64,000 nucleotides of DNA from Janibacter corallicola NBRC 107790 (GTDB lineage Bacteria; Actinomycetota; Actinomycetes; Actinomycetales; Dermatophilaceae): positions 1 through 64,000 of the forward strand of contig NZ_BCSR01000009.1 of NCBI RefSeq assembly GCF_001570965.1, written 5' to 3'. Made by a program: the position numbers and the translations under genes. Each line of letters begins with the position of its first letter. Within the stretch, counting starts at the first letter, position 1. The notes beneath the pieces were generated by a model. The model had not been told where the DNA came from. It saw only the letters and a list, made by a program, of their open reading frames with translations, and made no database searches. Shown here one piece after another: positions 53,712-62,613 of the stretch.

Positions 53712-54532
53712 GTCGCCCGACGGTGGACGGCGCAGAACCGTATGTCGATTTCGACCGTGTCGAGAAGAGCTTCCGGGCGAAGGGCGGCAAGGTCGTCGCC
53801 CTCGAGGCGCTCTCGATGTCGATCGACCAGGGGGAGTTCGTCGCGATCGTCGGACCCAGCGGCTGCGGCAAGAGCACGTTGCTGCTCGCGCTCGCGGGCC
53901 TGACGACGCCGACCAGTGGTGCTGTCCGGCTGGAGGGCGCGACAGTGGCGGGCCCGGTGGTTGATGCCGGTGTGGTGTTCCAGAACGCTGAGCTGCTCCC
54001 GTGGCGGACGGCGCTGGAGAATGTCCTGCTGCAGGCGGAGGTGCGAAAGCTGTCGAAGGCTGAGTACACCGAGCGTGCCCGTCAGCTGCTTGCGGATGTT
54101 GGTCTGGCAGGTTTCGAGGACCACTATCCCGATGAGCTCTCCGGCGGGATGCAACAGCGGGTCTCGCTGTGCCGCGCTCTGCTGCACGACCCGTCGATCC
54201 TGCTCATGGACGAGCCGTTCGGTGCTCTCGACGCGATCACGCGCGACCAGGTGCAGATGGACCTGCAGAGCCTCTGGTTGAAGTCCCGACGCACCGTCTT
54301 GTTCATCACGCACAGCATCGAGGAAGCGGTCTTTCTCGCAGACCGTGTCATCGTCCTCTCGCCTCGTCCGGCGACCATCGCCGCCGACATCCGGGTGGAC
54401 ATGTCGCGCCCCAGGCATGTCTCCGATCGTGGGGCCGCGGAGTTCACGGCCTATGTGAACGAGATCCGGGAGGAGTTCGGAAAGCTGGGAATCTTCTCCG
54501 ACCGTGATCCGGCCGGCGGAGGAGAGGAGTGA
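53708..54532 (+). CDS. ABC transporter ATP-binding protein, system 3
   Basis: 274 aa. Walker A GPSGCGKST, Q-loop VFQNAELLPWRT, signature LSGGMQQRVSLCRAL, Walker B ILLMDEPFGALD, H-loop ITHSIEEAVFLAD. NitT/TauT group. GTGA overlap with the binding-protein gene. Internal stretches at about 53,920-54,120 look less GC-rich at third positions than the flanking genes, hinting at a separate origin from systems 1 and 2. Confidence 0.93.
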   Translation: MSRPTVDGAEPYVDFDRVEKSFRAKGGKVVALEALSMSIDQGEFVAIVGPSGCGKSTLLLALAGLTTPTSGAVRLEGATVAGPVVDAGVVFQNAELLPWRTALENVLLQAEVRKLSKAEYTERARQLLADVGLAGFEDHYPDELSGGMQQRVSLCRALLHDPSILLMDEPFGALDAITRDQVQMDLQSLWLKSRRTVLFITHSIEEAVFLADRVIVLSPRPATIAADIRVDMSRPRHVSDRGAAEFTAYVNEIREEFGKLGIFSDRDPAGGGEE

Positions 54533-54534
54533 CC

Positions 54535-55389
54535 ATGACGGTGACCGCTGACAGCCAGCCACGCCACCGAGCCTCCGGAGCAACTCGCCGAGAGTTTCTC
54601 GGTCGAGGCGGGGAGATCATCCGTGGCGCGTGGCCCGCCCTGACTCTCATCGTCGTGATCCTCGCTGCCTGGCAGACGATTTCGAGCGTCGGGCTCGTGG
54701 AGGAGTACGTCCTGCCCGCGCCGTGGGACATCGCCACGGTGATGGTCGGTGATGCCGATCTGTTCTGGAGGGCCTCGGTGCCGACACTCACGGCCATCGT
54801 GGTCGGCTTCGCCCTCTCGGTGGTCATCGCGCTGCCGATTGCCATCGCCATGGTGTACAGCCCCCTGCTGCAGAGGGCGATCTACCCGCTCCTGGTCCTC
54901 TCCCAGGTGGTCCCCAAGGTCGCCCTCGCGCCCCTGTTCATCATCTGGTTCGGCTTCGGCACGGCACCGAAGGTGTTCATGGTGGTGCTGATTGCCTTCT
55001 TCCCGCTGGTGGTGGACGCCGTCGTCGGCTTCCAGGCCGCACGCCCGGAGAGCCTCATGCTCGTCCGGTCCATGGGCGCGAGCAGGTGGCAGGCCTTCTG
55101 GAAGGTCCGTTTTCCGTGGGCCCTGCCGAGCATCTTCGCAGGCGCGAAGGTCGCTATCACCCTCGCGGTCGTCGGGGCGGTCGTGGCCGAATTCGTCGGT
55201 GCGGACACGGGTCTGGGCGTTGTCATCACCCAGGCGCGGGGAAACCTGGACACCCTGACGGTCTTTGCCGGTATCGGCTTCCTCTCGCTCATCGGGCTCG
55301 CCCTGTTCGCCTGCGTGGGCATCCTGGAGCGCCTGCTCGTCCGCGGTAGTCGTGGCGGTCGGACGTTCGAAGCCGCTGGGTCGTTGTGA
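54535..55389 (+). CDS. ABC transporter permease, system 3
   Basis: 284 aa, about six membrane segments; EAA loop VRSMGASRWQAFWKVRFPWALPSIFAGAKVAITLAVVGAVVAEF. Only one permease, so a homodimeric channel is expected, unlike systems 1 and 2. ATG 54535 fits the GGAGAGGAG site better than the overlapping GTG 54529, which remains possible. Confidence 0.9.
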   Translation: MTVTADSQPRHRASGATRREFLGRGGEIIRGAWPALTLIVVILAAWQTISSVGLVEEYVLPAPWDIATVMVGDADLFWRASVPTLTAIVVGFALSVVIALPIAIAMVYSPLLQRAIYPLLVLSQVVPKVALAPLFIIWFGFGTAPKVFMVVLIAFFPLVVDAVVGFQAARPESLMLVRSMGASRWQAFWKVRFPWALPSIFAGAKVAITLAVVGAVVAEFVGADTGLGVVITQARGNLDTLTVFAGIGFLSLIGLALFACVGILERLLVRGSRGGRTFEAAGSL

Positions 55390-55430
55390 GGCTGCGGAAC
55401 GTCGACATTCCCGAGTTCTAGGGTCGGGGC

Positions 55431-55988
55431 ATGGACTCAGAGCCCCACGAGGATTCCGTCGAGCGCGTGGTCGGCGAGTGGAGAGCGCAACGGCCGGATG
55501 AGGACTTCACCGCCATGGCTCTCTTCGGACGTCTGTCGCGCATCGTCATGGAGCAGCGGGCCATCTTCAACCACCGTCATGATTCGGTCGGGTTGACCCT
55601 GAGTGACTTCGACGTGTTGGCCACGCTCAGTCGGGCGCCGGGCAACACCCTCAGCGCAGGCGAGATCGCCAATGGTTCCCTGCTCACCCTGGGCGCGGTG
55701 AGCATGCGTATCGATCGCTTGGCACGTGACGGCAAGGTGACACGGTCGCGCAGCAGTGAGGACCGGCGCATCGTCCTGGTGAGTCTGACCGATCGGGGCC
55801 GCGAGTTGATCGACGGCATCCACCCCTGCCACGTCCAAGCCCTGGGGCGGCTGCTGGCCGACCTGAGCGCAGAGGAGCTGGCAGCGCTGGGCCCTCTCCT
55901 TCGCAAGGTGGAGATGTCCATCCAGGCCCACGGGGCGGAGGCGCGGGAGTACCCGATGGGTGTGGAGCAGCAGGACTCCGGGGGGTGA
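55431..55988 (+). CDS. MarR-family transcriptional regulator
   Basis: 185 aa. Winged helix with LTLSDFDVLATLSRAPGNTLSAGEIANGSLLTLGAVSMRIDRLARDGKVTRSRSSEDRRIVLVSLTDRG (residues about 50-120). MarR dimers usually repress until an aromatic ligand binds. TAGGGT 6 nt before ATG 55431 gives it its own leaderless promoter, downstream of ABC system 3. It may act on the 10-bp inverted repeat at 52595. Confidence 0.88.
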   Translation: MDSEPHEDSVERVVGEWRAQRPDEDFTAMALFGRLSRIVMEQRAIFNHRHDSVGLTLSDFDVLATLSRAPGNTLSAGEIANGSLLTLGAVSMRIDRLARDGKVTRSRSSEDRRIVLVSLTDRGRELIDGIHPCHVQALGRLLADLSAEELAALGPLLRKVEMSIQAHGAEAREYPMGVEQQDSGG

Positions 55989-56024
55989 GGCCCGACGCAC
56001 GTCCGGTGCGCGTCACCCTCGCCC
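55983..56024. terminator. Hairpin between convergent MarR and metallo-hydrolase genes
   Basis: GGGTGAGG...GACGCAC and GTGCGCGTC...CCTCGCCC can pair into a long imperfect stem spanning both stop codons. Likely a bidirectional terminator; pairing judged by eye. Confidence 0.35.
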
Positions 56025-57173
56025 ACGCGGGGTGGACAGGTTGATCTGCTGCAGGTCGTGACCGACGGTGATGCGTCCCCGGTAGGTGGATCGCACCGAG
56101 CGGTGCCAGGTGGCATCGCTGACCTCGCGCGGGTCCCCCGGCCCGATGTGCGACAGGGCGACGTGGCGGGCGCCGGCATCACGTGCCACCCGACCCACGT
56201 CCTCAGGGGTGGTGTGGGAACTGGCGAAGAAGTCCAGCAGTTCCTGCGGGTACCCGGCCTCCGCGTAGTAGGGGATGTGCATGACCTCGTGGACGAGCAG
56301 GTCCGCGTCCTCGGCCAGCCGCACGACATTGTCCGACTTCGTGGTGTCACCGGACAGCGCGATCACGCCGTCGTCGGTCTCGATGCGGTAGCCGTAGGAG
56401 GGGTAGACGGGCGGGTGGTCGACGAGGGTGGCGCTCACCCGGACACGGTCGTCCTCGAAGACCACGAAGGGATCCATGCGGGGGGCGTAAGGGCCGGTCG
56501 GGGACGAGCCGACGGCGTCCGGCGGCATGACGTCGGTGGCCTCCATGAGTGAGGGCAGTCCCGCGCGTGAGTTGTAACGGGTGCGGATGTTGAGGTCGTA
56601 GGCCCACGCGTCCACGGCACCCGCAAGCAGCTGGGTGGTCCCGGGCGTGGGGTTGTCGGGGTTGGCCAGCGGGGCTGGTGTCGTCCCCGGTGTGGTCGCC
56701 GGGAGACCGCCGGCCTCACCCGGACCGAAGACTTTCACCGGCGAGACGATTCCGTGGCCGCCGGTGCCCCAGCCAAGGAGGAAGAGGTTGAAGAGGTCGG
56801 CAGTGTGGTCGGAGTGCAGGTGGGTGATGAAGGTGGCGGTCAAACCGGCAGGATCGACGCCCGCCTGGATGAACTTGCGGAGGGTTCCGTAGCCCGTGTC
56901 GACGAGGTACGAGCGGTCACCGACGACGAGGAGGGTGGCGCAACCCTGTCGGCCTGGCTCGGGATACGGTCCGGCGGCGGTGCCGAGGAGGACCACCCGG
57001 GTCCGAGCCCCGGGCAGGTCGCCGCTGAGGGTCGTCGCATCCGCTGGGGCCGGTCGCCCCCGGCCGCGTCCTGCGGCGGCCGGCGGAGCGCAGCACAGGG
57101 CGCCGGGGGCAGCGGCCGCGGCGGCCACGCCGCCCGCCAGCAGGGTCCGGCGCGTGGGAGTGGTCGGACGCAT
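56013..57173 (-). CDS. Tat-exported MBL-fold metallo-hydrolase
   Basis: 386 aa. Twin-arginine signal TRRTLLAGGVAAAAAAPGAL at the N-terminus (ATG 57173 with AAGGAG before it). Metallo-beta-lactamase fold: THLHSDHTADL (HxHxDH), LSGDTTKSDNVVRLA (Asp), HIGPGD (last His). Two-zinc site complete. It resembles RNase Z/arylsulfatase-type MBL enzymes, acting on phosphodiesters, sulfates or lactones outside the membrane. Its promoter carries the motif shared with the MarR gene upstream. Confidence 0.85.
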   Translation of the reverse strand: MRPTTPTRRTLLAGGVAAAAAAPGALCCAPPAAAGRGRGRPAPADATTLSGDLPGARTRVVLLGTAAGPYPEPGRQGCATLLVVGDRSYLVDTGYGTLRKFIQAGVDPAGLTATFITHLHSDHTADLFNLFLLGWGTGGHGIVSPVKVFGPGEAGGLPATTPGTTPAPLANPDNPTPGTTQLLAGAVDAWAYDLNIRTRYNSRAGLPSLMEATDVMPPDAVGSSPTGPYAPRMDPFVVFEDDRVRVSATLVDHPPVYPSYGYRIETDDGVIALSGDTTKSDNVVRLAEDADLLVHEVMHIPYYAEAGYPQELLDFFASSHTTPEDVGRVARDAGARHVALSHIGPGDPREVSDATWHRSVRSTYRGRITVGHDLQQINLSTPRGRG

Positions 57174-57233
57174 GGGGCTCCTTGGGGGCTCGGTCCCGCC
57201 GTGCGGCACCATTGCCGTCTGAGTCGTAAGAGA

Positions 57234-57275
57234 TTGAGTGCTAAGGAAAATACTGAACAGAAGTCGCAGCGTCAA
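57234..57275 (-). promoter_or_regulatory. Promoter of the metallo-hydrolase gene with TTGAGTGCTAAGGA motif
   Basis: On the minus strand TTGACG (57275-57270) and TATTTT (57252-57247) are 17 bp apart. Directly after the -10 lies the plus-strand motif TTGAGTGCTAAGGA (57234-57247), overlapping the predicted start site, a repressor position. The gap 57174-57358 holds nothing else. Confidence 0.5.
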
Positions 57276-57358
57276 GGAAGTGAGAGGTCACGGCCGCCAC
57301 GTGCCGTGTCACCAGATCAGGCGGGGCGACCGGCCGAACCGGTCTCGCGGTCCGGGCG

Positions 57359-57883
57359 TCAGGCCTCGCGGACCTGGGCGTCTGGCACGGCCTTGCGGAT
57401 CGACTGCTCCAGCTTGTTCAGTCCCTTCGCCAGGGACGTGCGCTCGGTGGCCGACATCTGGTCCAGCAGGTGTCCGAGGTTGGCGAAGTGCGCCTCGGCC
57501 ACCCGGTCGACGACCTGGCGCCCCTTGGCGGTGAGCTGGACGTAGACCACACGGTTGTCCCGGGTGTCGCGGGAGCGTGAGACGAGTCCCTCGGCCTCGA
57601 GACGACGGACGCGCAGCGTAAGGCCGCCCGTCGTCACCAGCGTGCTCTGCGCCAGCTGACCGGCAGCCGCCCGCTGATCGGGCTGGCGTCGCAGGGCTGC
57701 CAGCACCTCGAACCCAGACGTGCTCGTGCCCATCTCCTCGAAGAGCGCGGTGATCTCCTGCCGATACAGCAGGTAGGCCCGGTGCAGGCGGCCGAAGACA
57801 TGCATCGCCGACACGTCGAGTGCGGGGCTCACCTGGGCCCACGAGTCGATGATCTGGTCGACGGAGTCCGGTTGTGCCCTCAC
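57359..57883 (-). CDS. MarR-family transcriptional regulator (second)
   Basis: 174 aa from GTG 57883. Winged helix: STSGFEVLAALRRQPDQRAAAGQLAQSTLVTTGGLTLRVRRLEAEGLVSRSRDTRDNRVVYVQLTAKG. It lies upstream of the Tat metallo-hydrolase on the same strand, and TGCTAAG copies occur both in its own promoter and in that of the metallo-hydrolase, so it probably controls both. Confidence 0.88.
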   Translation of the reverse strand: MRAQPDSVDQIIDSWAQVSPALDVSAMHVFGRLHRAYLLYRQEITALFEEMGTSTSGFEVLAALRRQPDQRAAAGQLAQSTLVTTGGLTLRVRRLEAEGLVSRSRDTRDNRVVYVQLTAKGRQVVDRVAEAHFANLGHLLDQMSATERTSLAKGLNKLEQSIRKAVPDAQVREA

Positions 57884-57912
57884 GCGTGTCCCTCACGTTG
57901 CAGTTGCTGTCT

Positions 57913-57934
57913 TGCTAAGGATCTTAGTGCTAAG
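57913..57934. promoter_or_regulatory. TGCTAAG repeats in the second MarR gene promoter
   Basis: TGCTAAG occurs at 57913-57919 and 57928-57934. On the minus strand the region reads TTAGCACTAAGAT (57933-57921), which matches the promoter motif at 37454 in 11 of 13 positions and includes a TAAGAT -10 candidate. Likely autoregulatory operator. Confidence 0.5.
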
Positions 57935-58008
57935 ACGCATGTCTCACCACTTGGTCTGCTGGGCGATTCTGGCACTTCCGGCGGCTCGGGACCCGAGAGC
58001 AGCCGGCA

Positions 58009-58038
58009 CGAAGGGGGTGGCCGGAGCCACCCCCTTCG
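58009..58038 (-). terminator. Perfect 13-bp hairpin after the Ltp lipoprotein gene
   Basis: CGAAGGGGGTGGC (58009-58021), loop CGGA, GCCACCCCCTTCG (58026-58038). It lies 26 bp beyond the lipoprotein stop in the direction of its transcription; no U-run. A strong factor-independent-type terminator for a high-GC genome. Confidence 0.65.
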
Positions 58039-58063
58039 CCTCCATCCCCCGGAGGTCTCTCGC

Positions 58064-58684
58064 TCAGAGGCCGACCTGGTCGGCCGCGTACTCCGCCTGC
58101 TCCCGGGTGAAGCCGTCACCGGCGTCGGAGCTGAGCTGGTCGATCAGCTCGTTCCGCGAGAAGGGCATGAGGTCCAGGTAGTTCTCGGCGGACTTCACGG
58201 CCTGCTCGTCCCAGTCCACGTCGTCCTCGATGTGCTCGACGGCGAAGACCGCGACGTCCTGCGGGTAGTCGTCGCCGGCAGGGGAGGAGAGCTGGTCGAT
58301 CAGGCCCTGCTTGGAGAAGGCCATGAAGTCCAGGTAGTTCTGCGCGGACTCGATCGCGTTCTCCTGCTCCGGCGAGAGGCCCTCCGAGGGGTCCTCGGCC
58401 GGCTCTTCCTGCGAGGTCGTGCTCTCCTCCTCGACCGGCTCTTCCTGCGAGGTCGTGCTCTCCTGCTGCGACTCCTCAGCGGCCGAGGTGCTCGTGCTCT
58501 CGCTCGCCGAGTCACCGCCGCCGGAGACGGCGACCCCCAGCCCGCCGCAGCAGAGGAGGAGCAGCACCACGGCACCGATGAGGGTCGCGAGGACCTTGTG
58601 CCTGGAGAACCAGCCCTTCTCGGGCTGCTGCGGCACCGGCGGGTTGCTCGGCTGCCAGGGCTGCTGGGGCGGGGTACTCGTCAT
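58064..58684 (-). CDS. Ltp-family surface protein (host cell surface-exposed lipoprotein repeats)
   Basis: 206 aa. A Pro/Gln-rich cytoplasmic N-terminus (QQPWQPSNPPVPQQPEKG) is followed by one membrane segment (LATLIGAVVLLLLCCGGLGVAV), an acidic Ser/Glu linker containing a repeated EEPVEEESTTSQ / EEPAED unit, and two copies of the PF07553-type repeat: AIESAQNYLDFMAFSKQGLIDQLSS and AVKSAENYLDLMPFSRNELIDQLSS. Anchored outside the cell; the function of the repeats is unknown, related to phage Ltp superinfection-exclusion proteins. Confidence 0.85.
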   Translation of the reverse strand: MTSTPPQQPWQPSNPPVPQQPEKGWFSRHKVLATLIGAVVLLLLCCGGLGVAVSGGGDSASESTSTSAAEESQQESTTSQEEPVEEESTTSQEEPAEDPSEGLSPEQENAIESAQNYLDFMAFSKQGLIDQLSSPAGDDYPQDVAVFAVEHIEDDVDWDEQAVKSAENYLDLMPFSRNELIDQLSSDAGDGFTREQAEYAADQVGL

Positions 58685-58822
58685 GGCGTCCTTCTCTCTG
58701 CGGTGTGGCGTCGAGAGGGATCACACCGCGAACGGCCCCGGCGCCACCTCACCCGAACGGTCGGAGCCGACTGACCGAACGGAGGACCCCGCGGTGTCCG
58801 ACCGTGGCGCTACCTTTCGGTC

Positions 58823-60068
58823 ATGGACGTGCTCAGTGGGCTGCGGGCCCTGGCCCGGGCGACGTGGTGGCGCTCGGCGCTGTGGTACCTCGCCTGCCTG
58901 CTGAGCCTGCTCTTCGCGGTCTCGTTCGCCGAGCAGCGCACGGGATCCGCCGACACCGAGGTCATGGGCGGCCCATGGGTGTTGCTCTGGCTCGTCGGTG
59001 CGCTCCTGGCCGTGCTCGTCTTCTTCCGCTACCGGTGGCCCTGGCAGGTCACCGTGGCCGCCTCCGTGGCGACGCTGGCGCTGCCGGTCGACCCGCTCCT
59101 GCCACTCGTCGGCCTCATGCACGTCTGGCGTGCATGTGCCTGGCGGACCGTCGCGCTCGTGACCCCGCTGGTCACGGCGGCCACCTTCGTCGCGACCTGG
59201 CGGGACACCCGGGGGCACACCCAGGAGGAGTCCTTGTGGCAGCTGCTCTTCGCCTCCCCCGGGACACCCGGCACTGGCGAGGCGCTGGCATGGTGGATCC
59301 CGGTGGTCATCACCGTCCTCTGCGTGGTCGCCTTCGCCGGCATCGGCGGCCTGCGCCGGGAGCTGGCCCGCAGCGAGGCGAAGGGGGAGTCCCACCGACT
59401 GAGAGCCGAGCAGCTGGGTGACGAGGTGGTCCGGCAGGCCGAGCGGGAGCGGATCGCCCGGGAGGTGCACGACGCCATCGGGCACCGCCTCTCGTTGTTG
59501 TCGGTGCACGCCGGTGCGCTGGAGGCCAACACCCGCGACCAGGACCCGCGGGCTCGCGGGGTCGGCGACCCTCGTGCGCGAGTCGGCGGCCCGGACCGCG
59601 AGCGACCTGCGCTCGCTGCTCTCCGTCCTCCGGCGCCCCGACGACCCCGACCTCGCGGCGGCGGTGCCCGGCCTGGACGCGGTGCCGGGGCTCGTCGACG
59701 AGTCGATCGAGGCCGGCATGCCGCTCGTGGCCACGGTGCGGATCGAGGGCGAGTCCGGGCTGGACCCGTTCGTCGGGCAGACGGCCCACCGGATCACCCA
59801 GGAGCTGCTGACCAACGCCCGCAGGCACGCCCCCGGTGCGGGGGTCCGGCTGGCCTTCGTGGCGCGCCCCGCCGACGGGGTCACGATCGAGGTCGCGAAC
59901 CGTCGTCGGGAGCAGTCCGCCCACGTCGAGGGTGGCGGGCTGACCGGGGTGCGTGAGCGGGCCGCCCGTGTCGACGGCGAGGCGCACGTCACGGTCGACG
60001 ACGAAGGGAACTTCCGCGTCGCGGTCCGGCTGCCGTGGCGCCAGGCACAACGGATGGAGCCACGATGA
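58823..60068 (+). pseudogene. NarL-family sensor histidine kinase, one frameshift
   Basis: The N-terminal part has about four membrane segments, then the HisKA_3 motif ERERIAREVHDAIGHRLSLLSVHAGALEANTRD. A one-base frame change near 59550 is needed to continue into ATLVRESAARTASDLRSLLSVLRRPD and the ATPase domain (THRI-like AHRITQELLTNARRHAPGAG, GGGLTGVRERAARV) ending at 60068. All expected motifs are present on both sides, so this is either a recent frameshift or a sequencing error. It overlaps the response regulator by ATGA. TACCTT lies 6 nt before ATG 58823. Confidence 0.75.
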
Positions 60069-60736
60069 CCGACCCCGGCCAGGAGATCCGCGTCCTGCTC
60101 GTGGACGACGACCCGCTGCTGCGCGCCGGACTGGCACTCATGCTGGAGCCCGTCGACGGGGTGCGTGTCGTCGCCGACGTCGGCTCGGGGGAGGAGGCGG
60201 TGCCGGCGGTGCTCGCCCACCGGCCCGACGTCGTGCTGCTGGACTACCGGATGGGTGAGCTCGACGGGATCAGCACGACCCGCGAGATCGGCCGCCTGGA
60301 GGACCCGCCCCGGGTGGTGCTGCTGACCACCTTCGACATGGACGACCTGCCCGTGAGGGCCGTGCAGGCCGGGGCCGTCGGCTTCCTCCTCAAGACCGAC
60401 CTGGACCCGGCCGGCATCGGGCAGGCGATCCGCGACGCCGCCGCCGGGCACGCCCCCTTCTCCCCGCAGTCGGCGGGTCACGTCGTGGAGCACGTGCGTG
60501 CCGGTGGTGCCGACACCCGGCGGGAGGAGGCCGTGGCACTCGTGGCCACGCTCAGCGACAGGGAGCGCGAGGTCTGCGTGCACCTGGCGCGCGGCGAGAC
60601 GATCCCGGCGACGGCACGGCGGATGTACCTCTCCGAGTCGACGGTCAAGAGCCATCTGGGCAACGCGACCACCAAGCTCGGTGTCGACAGCCGCATGCGC
60701 ATGGGGATCCTCATCGACCGGGCCGGGCTGATCTAA
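60065..60736 (+). CDS. NarL/LuxR-family response regulator
   Basis: 223 aa. Receiver domain with acidic pocket VLLVDDDPLLR, phospho-Asp in VVLLDYRMGELDG and Lys in GFLLKTDLD; C-terminal LuxR helix-turn-helix TLSDREREVCVHLARGETIPATARRMYLSESTVKSHLGNATTKLGV. Partner of the kinase upstream; the signal is unknown. Confidence 0.92.
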   Translation: MTDPGQEIRVLLVDDDPLLRAGLALMLEPVDGVRVVADVGSGEEAVPAVLAHRPDVVLLDYRMGELDGISTTREIGRLEDPPRVVLLTTFDMDDLPVRAVQAGAVGFLLKTDLDPAGIGQAIRDAAAGHAPFSPQSAGHVVEHVRAGGADTRREEAVALVATLSDREREVCVHLARGETIPATARRMYLSESTVKSHLGNATTKLGVDSRMRMGILIDRAGLI

Positions 60737-60745
60737 GGTTCAGGG

Positions 60746-61273
60746 ATGAGCACGCACATCGTCGTCATGGGGGTCTCCGGCAGCGGGAAGTCGACCGTCG
60801 CGGAGGGCATGGCCGAGCGCCTCGGGTGGACTTTCGCCGAGGCCGACGAGTTCCACCCGCAGTCCAACATCGACAAGATGGAGGGCGGTACCCCGCTGAC
60901 CGACGAGGATCGCTGGCCCTGGCTGGAGTCCCTCGCCGCGTGGATGGCCGACAAGGCGGCGAAGGGGGAGGACACCGTCATCACGAGCTCGGCGCTGAAG
61001 CGTTCCTACCGCGACGTGTTCCGGGAGGGGGGCCTGGACCCGGAGAAGGGCCAGCGGGTGGCCTTCGTCCACGTCCACGGGCCCTTCGACGTCATCGCGG
61101 AGCGGATGGAGCACCGGCGGGGGCACTTCATGCCCGAGTCGCTGCTGCAGTCGCAGTTCGACACCCTCGAGATGCTGGGCGAGGACGAGGACGGAGTCGT
61201 GCTGGATCTGCGCCGGCCCCCGGAGGAGCTGATCGAGGCGGGCGTCGCGTGGGTCAGGGAGACCGGCGGCTGA
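60746..61273 (+). CDS. gntK: Gluconokinase
   Basis: 175 aa, GntK type. P-loop VMGVSGSGKSTVAEGMA, EADEFHPQSNIDKMEGGTPLTDEDRWPWL, SSALKRSYRDVFR and RRGHFMPESLLQSQFDTLE. It phosphorylates gluconate to 6-phosphogluconate. No gluconate permease is adjacent. TAAGGT 6 nt before the ATG suggests a leaderless transcript. Confidence 0.95.
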   Translation: MSTHIVVMGVSGSGKSTVAEGMAERLGWTFAEADEFHPQSNIDKMEGGTPLTDEDRWPWLESLAAWMADKAAKGEDTVITSSALKRSYRDVFREGGLDPEKGQRVAFVHVHGPFDVIAERMEHRRGHFMPESLLQSQFDTLEMLGEDEDGVVLDLRRPPEELIEAGVAWVRETGG

Positions 61274-61359
61274 GGCCGGGGCCGCTCTGACGGCGCTCCG
61301 GTCTTCCCCGCGCTGCTCTTCCCGGCCGGGCACGGCCGTCGGCTCGACAAGACTTACTG

Positions 61360-61394
61360 CCCCTTCGCAAGAGTTTGGAACTCAGGCGAAGGGG
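61360..61394. terminator. Hairpin between gntK and the diacylglycerol kinase gene
   Basis: CCCCTTCGC (61360-61368) and GCGAAGGGG (61386-61394) form a 9-bp stem with a 17-base loop in the gap between two convergent genes. Candidate bidirectional terminator. Confidence 0.45.
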
Positions 61395-61441
61395 GTGGTT
61401 CTCGGGTCACCCGGAAATCGTGGGGCCGGTGGGGTGGCGCC

Positions 61442-62572
61442 TCACGGAGTCCCGGCCACCCGAACGATGAGGGCACGGTCGTCGACGGTTGCGCGCACCC
61501 GCGTGGCCTCGCCGATGACGTCCCCGTCGACCTGGACGGGCCGCCGGGCCTCGACCTCGGCGGTATAGACGCTGGCCGAGCTGCGGGTCAGCTCGGTCGC
61601 GTTCCGGGTGGACCTGCCGAGGACGCGCACTGCGATCGAGCCCCACCCGATGATGGTCTTGGGCGCGACGACGACGCCGTCGAGCAGCCCGTCGTCGATC
61701 CGGGCGGTCGGCACCAGCTGAATCCCGCCCTGCAACGTGCCGCAGTTGCAGAAGATGACCGAGCGGGCGCGGGCCGGCGACCCGCTCTCGCCGTCGACCG
61801 TGAGCCGGACGCGGAAGCGCTTGATGAAGAGCTTGCGGGCGCCGGTGACGAAGTAGGAGATCCACCCGACCTTCGCCTTGAAGTCCTCGCTCGTGCCGCT
61901 CATGATCTCGGCGTCGAAGCCCATGCCCGCCATGACGAGGAAGGGGTGCCGGTCCACCGACGGCCCCTCCACCGGACGCTCGGCCTGCCCCGCGTCCTCG
62001 GTCTCCGTCTCCTCGACCGGGTCCAGCTCCAGCCAGGCGACGTCGATGGGCTTGTTGCGCCCGTTGTAGGCGACCTTGAGCGCCGCGACGAGGTCCGCGC
62101 CGAAGGGGATGTCGAGGTTGCGTGCCAGCAGGTTGCCGGTGCCGCGGGGGAGGAGCCCCATGGGGGTGTGGGTGTGGGCGAGCGCCACGGCCACGGCCCG
62201 GATGGTGCCGTCGCCGCCCAGGGGGCAGACGACGTCGACGCCCTCCTCGAGCGCCTGCCGGGCCTGACCGGTGCCCGGGTCCTCGATGGTGGTCTCGATG
62301 AAGAGCGGCTCCTGCCAGCCCAACTCCTTGCTCGCCGTGGTCAGCTCGGCCTTCGTCGCCGCCGGGTCCTTGAACTTCGAGGGGTTGATGATGATCGCCG
62401 CGCGCCGGGGTCGGCGCTGGGAGCGCTTGCGGCGGAAGGAGTCCCGGTCGGGACGCTGCACGGCCCGGTCACGCCGGGAGCGACCGGGGCCGGCCAGGAC
62501 GAGGGCGATCACCACGGCGATGAGGGCAAGGCCGATCACGATCACGAGGGCCAGCGAGCTCCAGTCAGACAC
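61442..62572 (-). CDS. Diacylglycerol kinase-family lipid kinase (YegS/LCB5-like)
   Basis: 376 aa. An N-terminal membrane segment ([23 protein letters not shown]) and basic linker precede the DAGK catalytic domain: [54 protein letters not shown], and the C-terminal [11 protein letters not shown]. It phosphorylates a lipid such as diacylglycerol. GTG 62572 has TAGCGT 6 nt upstream (leaderless), divergent from serS. Confidence 0.9.
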   Translation of the reverse strand: MSDWSSLALVIVIGLALIAVVIALVLAGPGRSRRDRAVQRPDRDSFRRKRSQRRPRRAAIIINPSKFKDPAATKAELTTASKELGWQEPLFIETTIEDPGTGQARQALEEGVDVVCPLGGDGTIRAVAVALAHTHTPMGLLPRGTGNLLARNLDIPFGADLVAALKVAYNGRNKPIDVAWLELDPVEETETEDAGQAERPVEGPSVDRHPFLVMAGMGFDAEIMSGTSEDFKAKVGWISYFVTGARKLFIKRFRVRLTVDGESGSPARARSVIFCNCGTLQGGIQLVPTARIDDGLLDGVVVAPKTIIGWGSIAVRVLGRSTRNATELTRSSASVYTAEVEARRPVQVDGDVIGEATRVRATVDDRALIVRVAGTP

Positions 62573-62578
62573 GCCGAG

Positions 62579-62607
62579 ACGCTACCCCACGGTGGCGCGG
62601 ATATCCT
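62579..62607. promoter_or_regulatory. Divergent leaderless -10 elements of the lipid kinase gene and serS
   Basis: TAGCGT (minus, 62584-62579) is 6 nt before GTG 62572 and TATCCT (plus, 62602-62607) is 6 nt before GTG 62614, putting each transcription start on its start codon. Confidence 0.5.
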
Positions 62608-62613
62608 GCGGTG

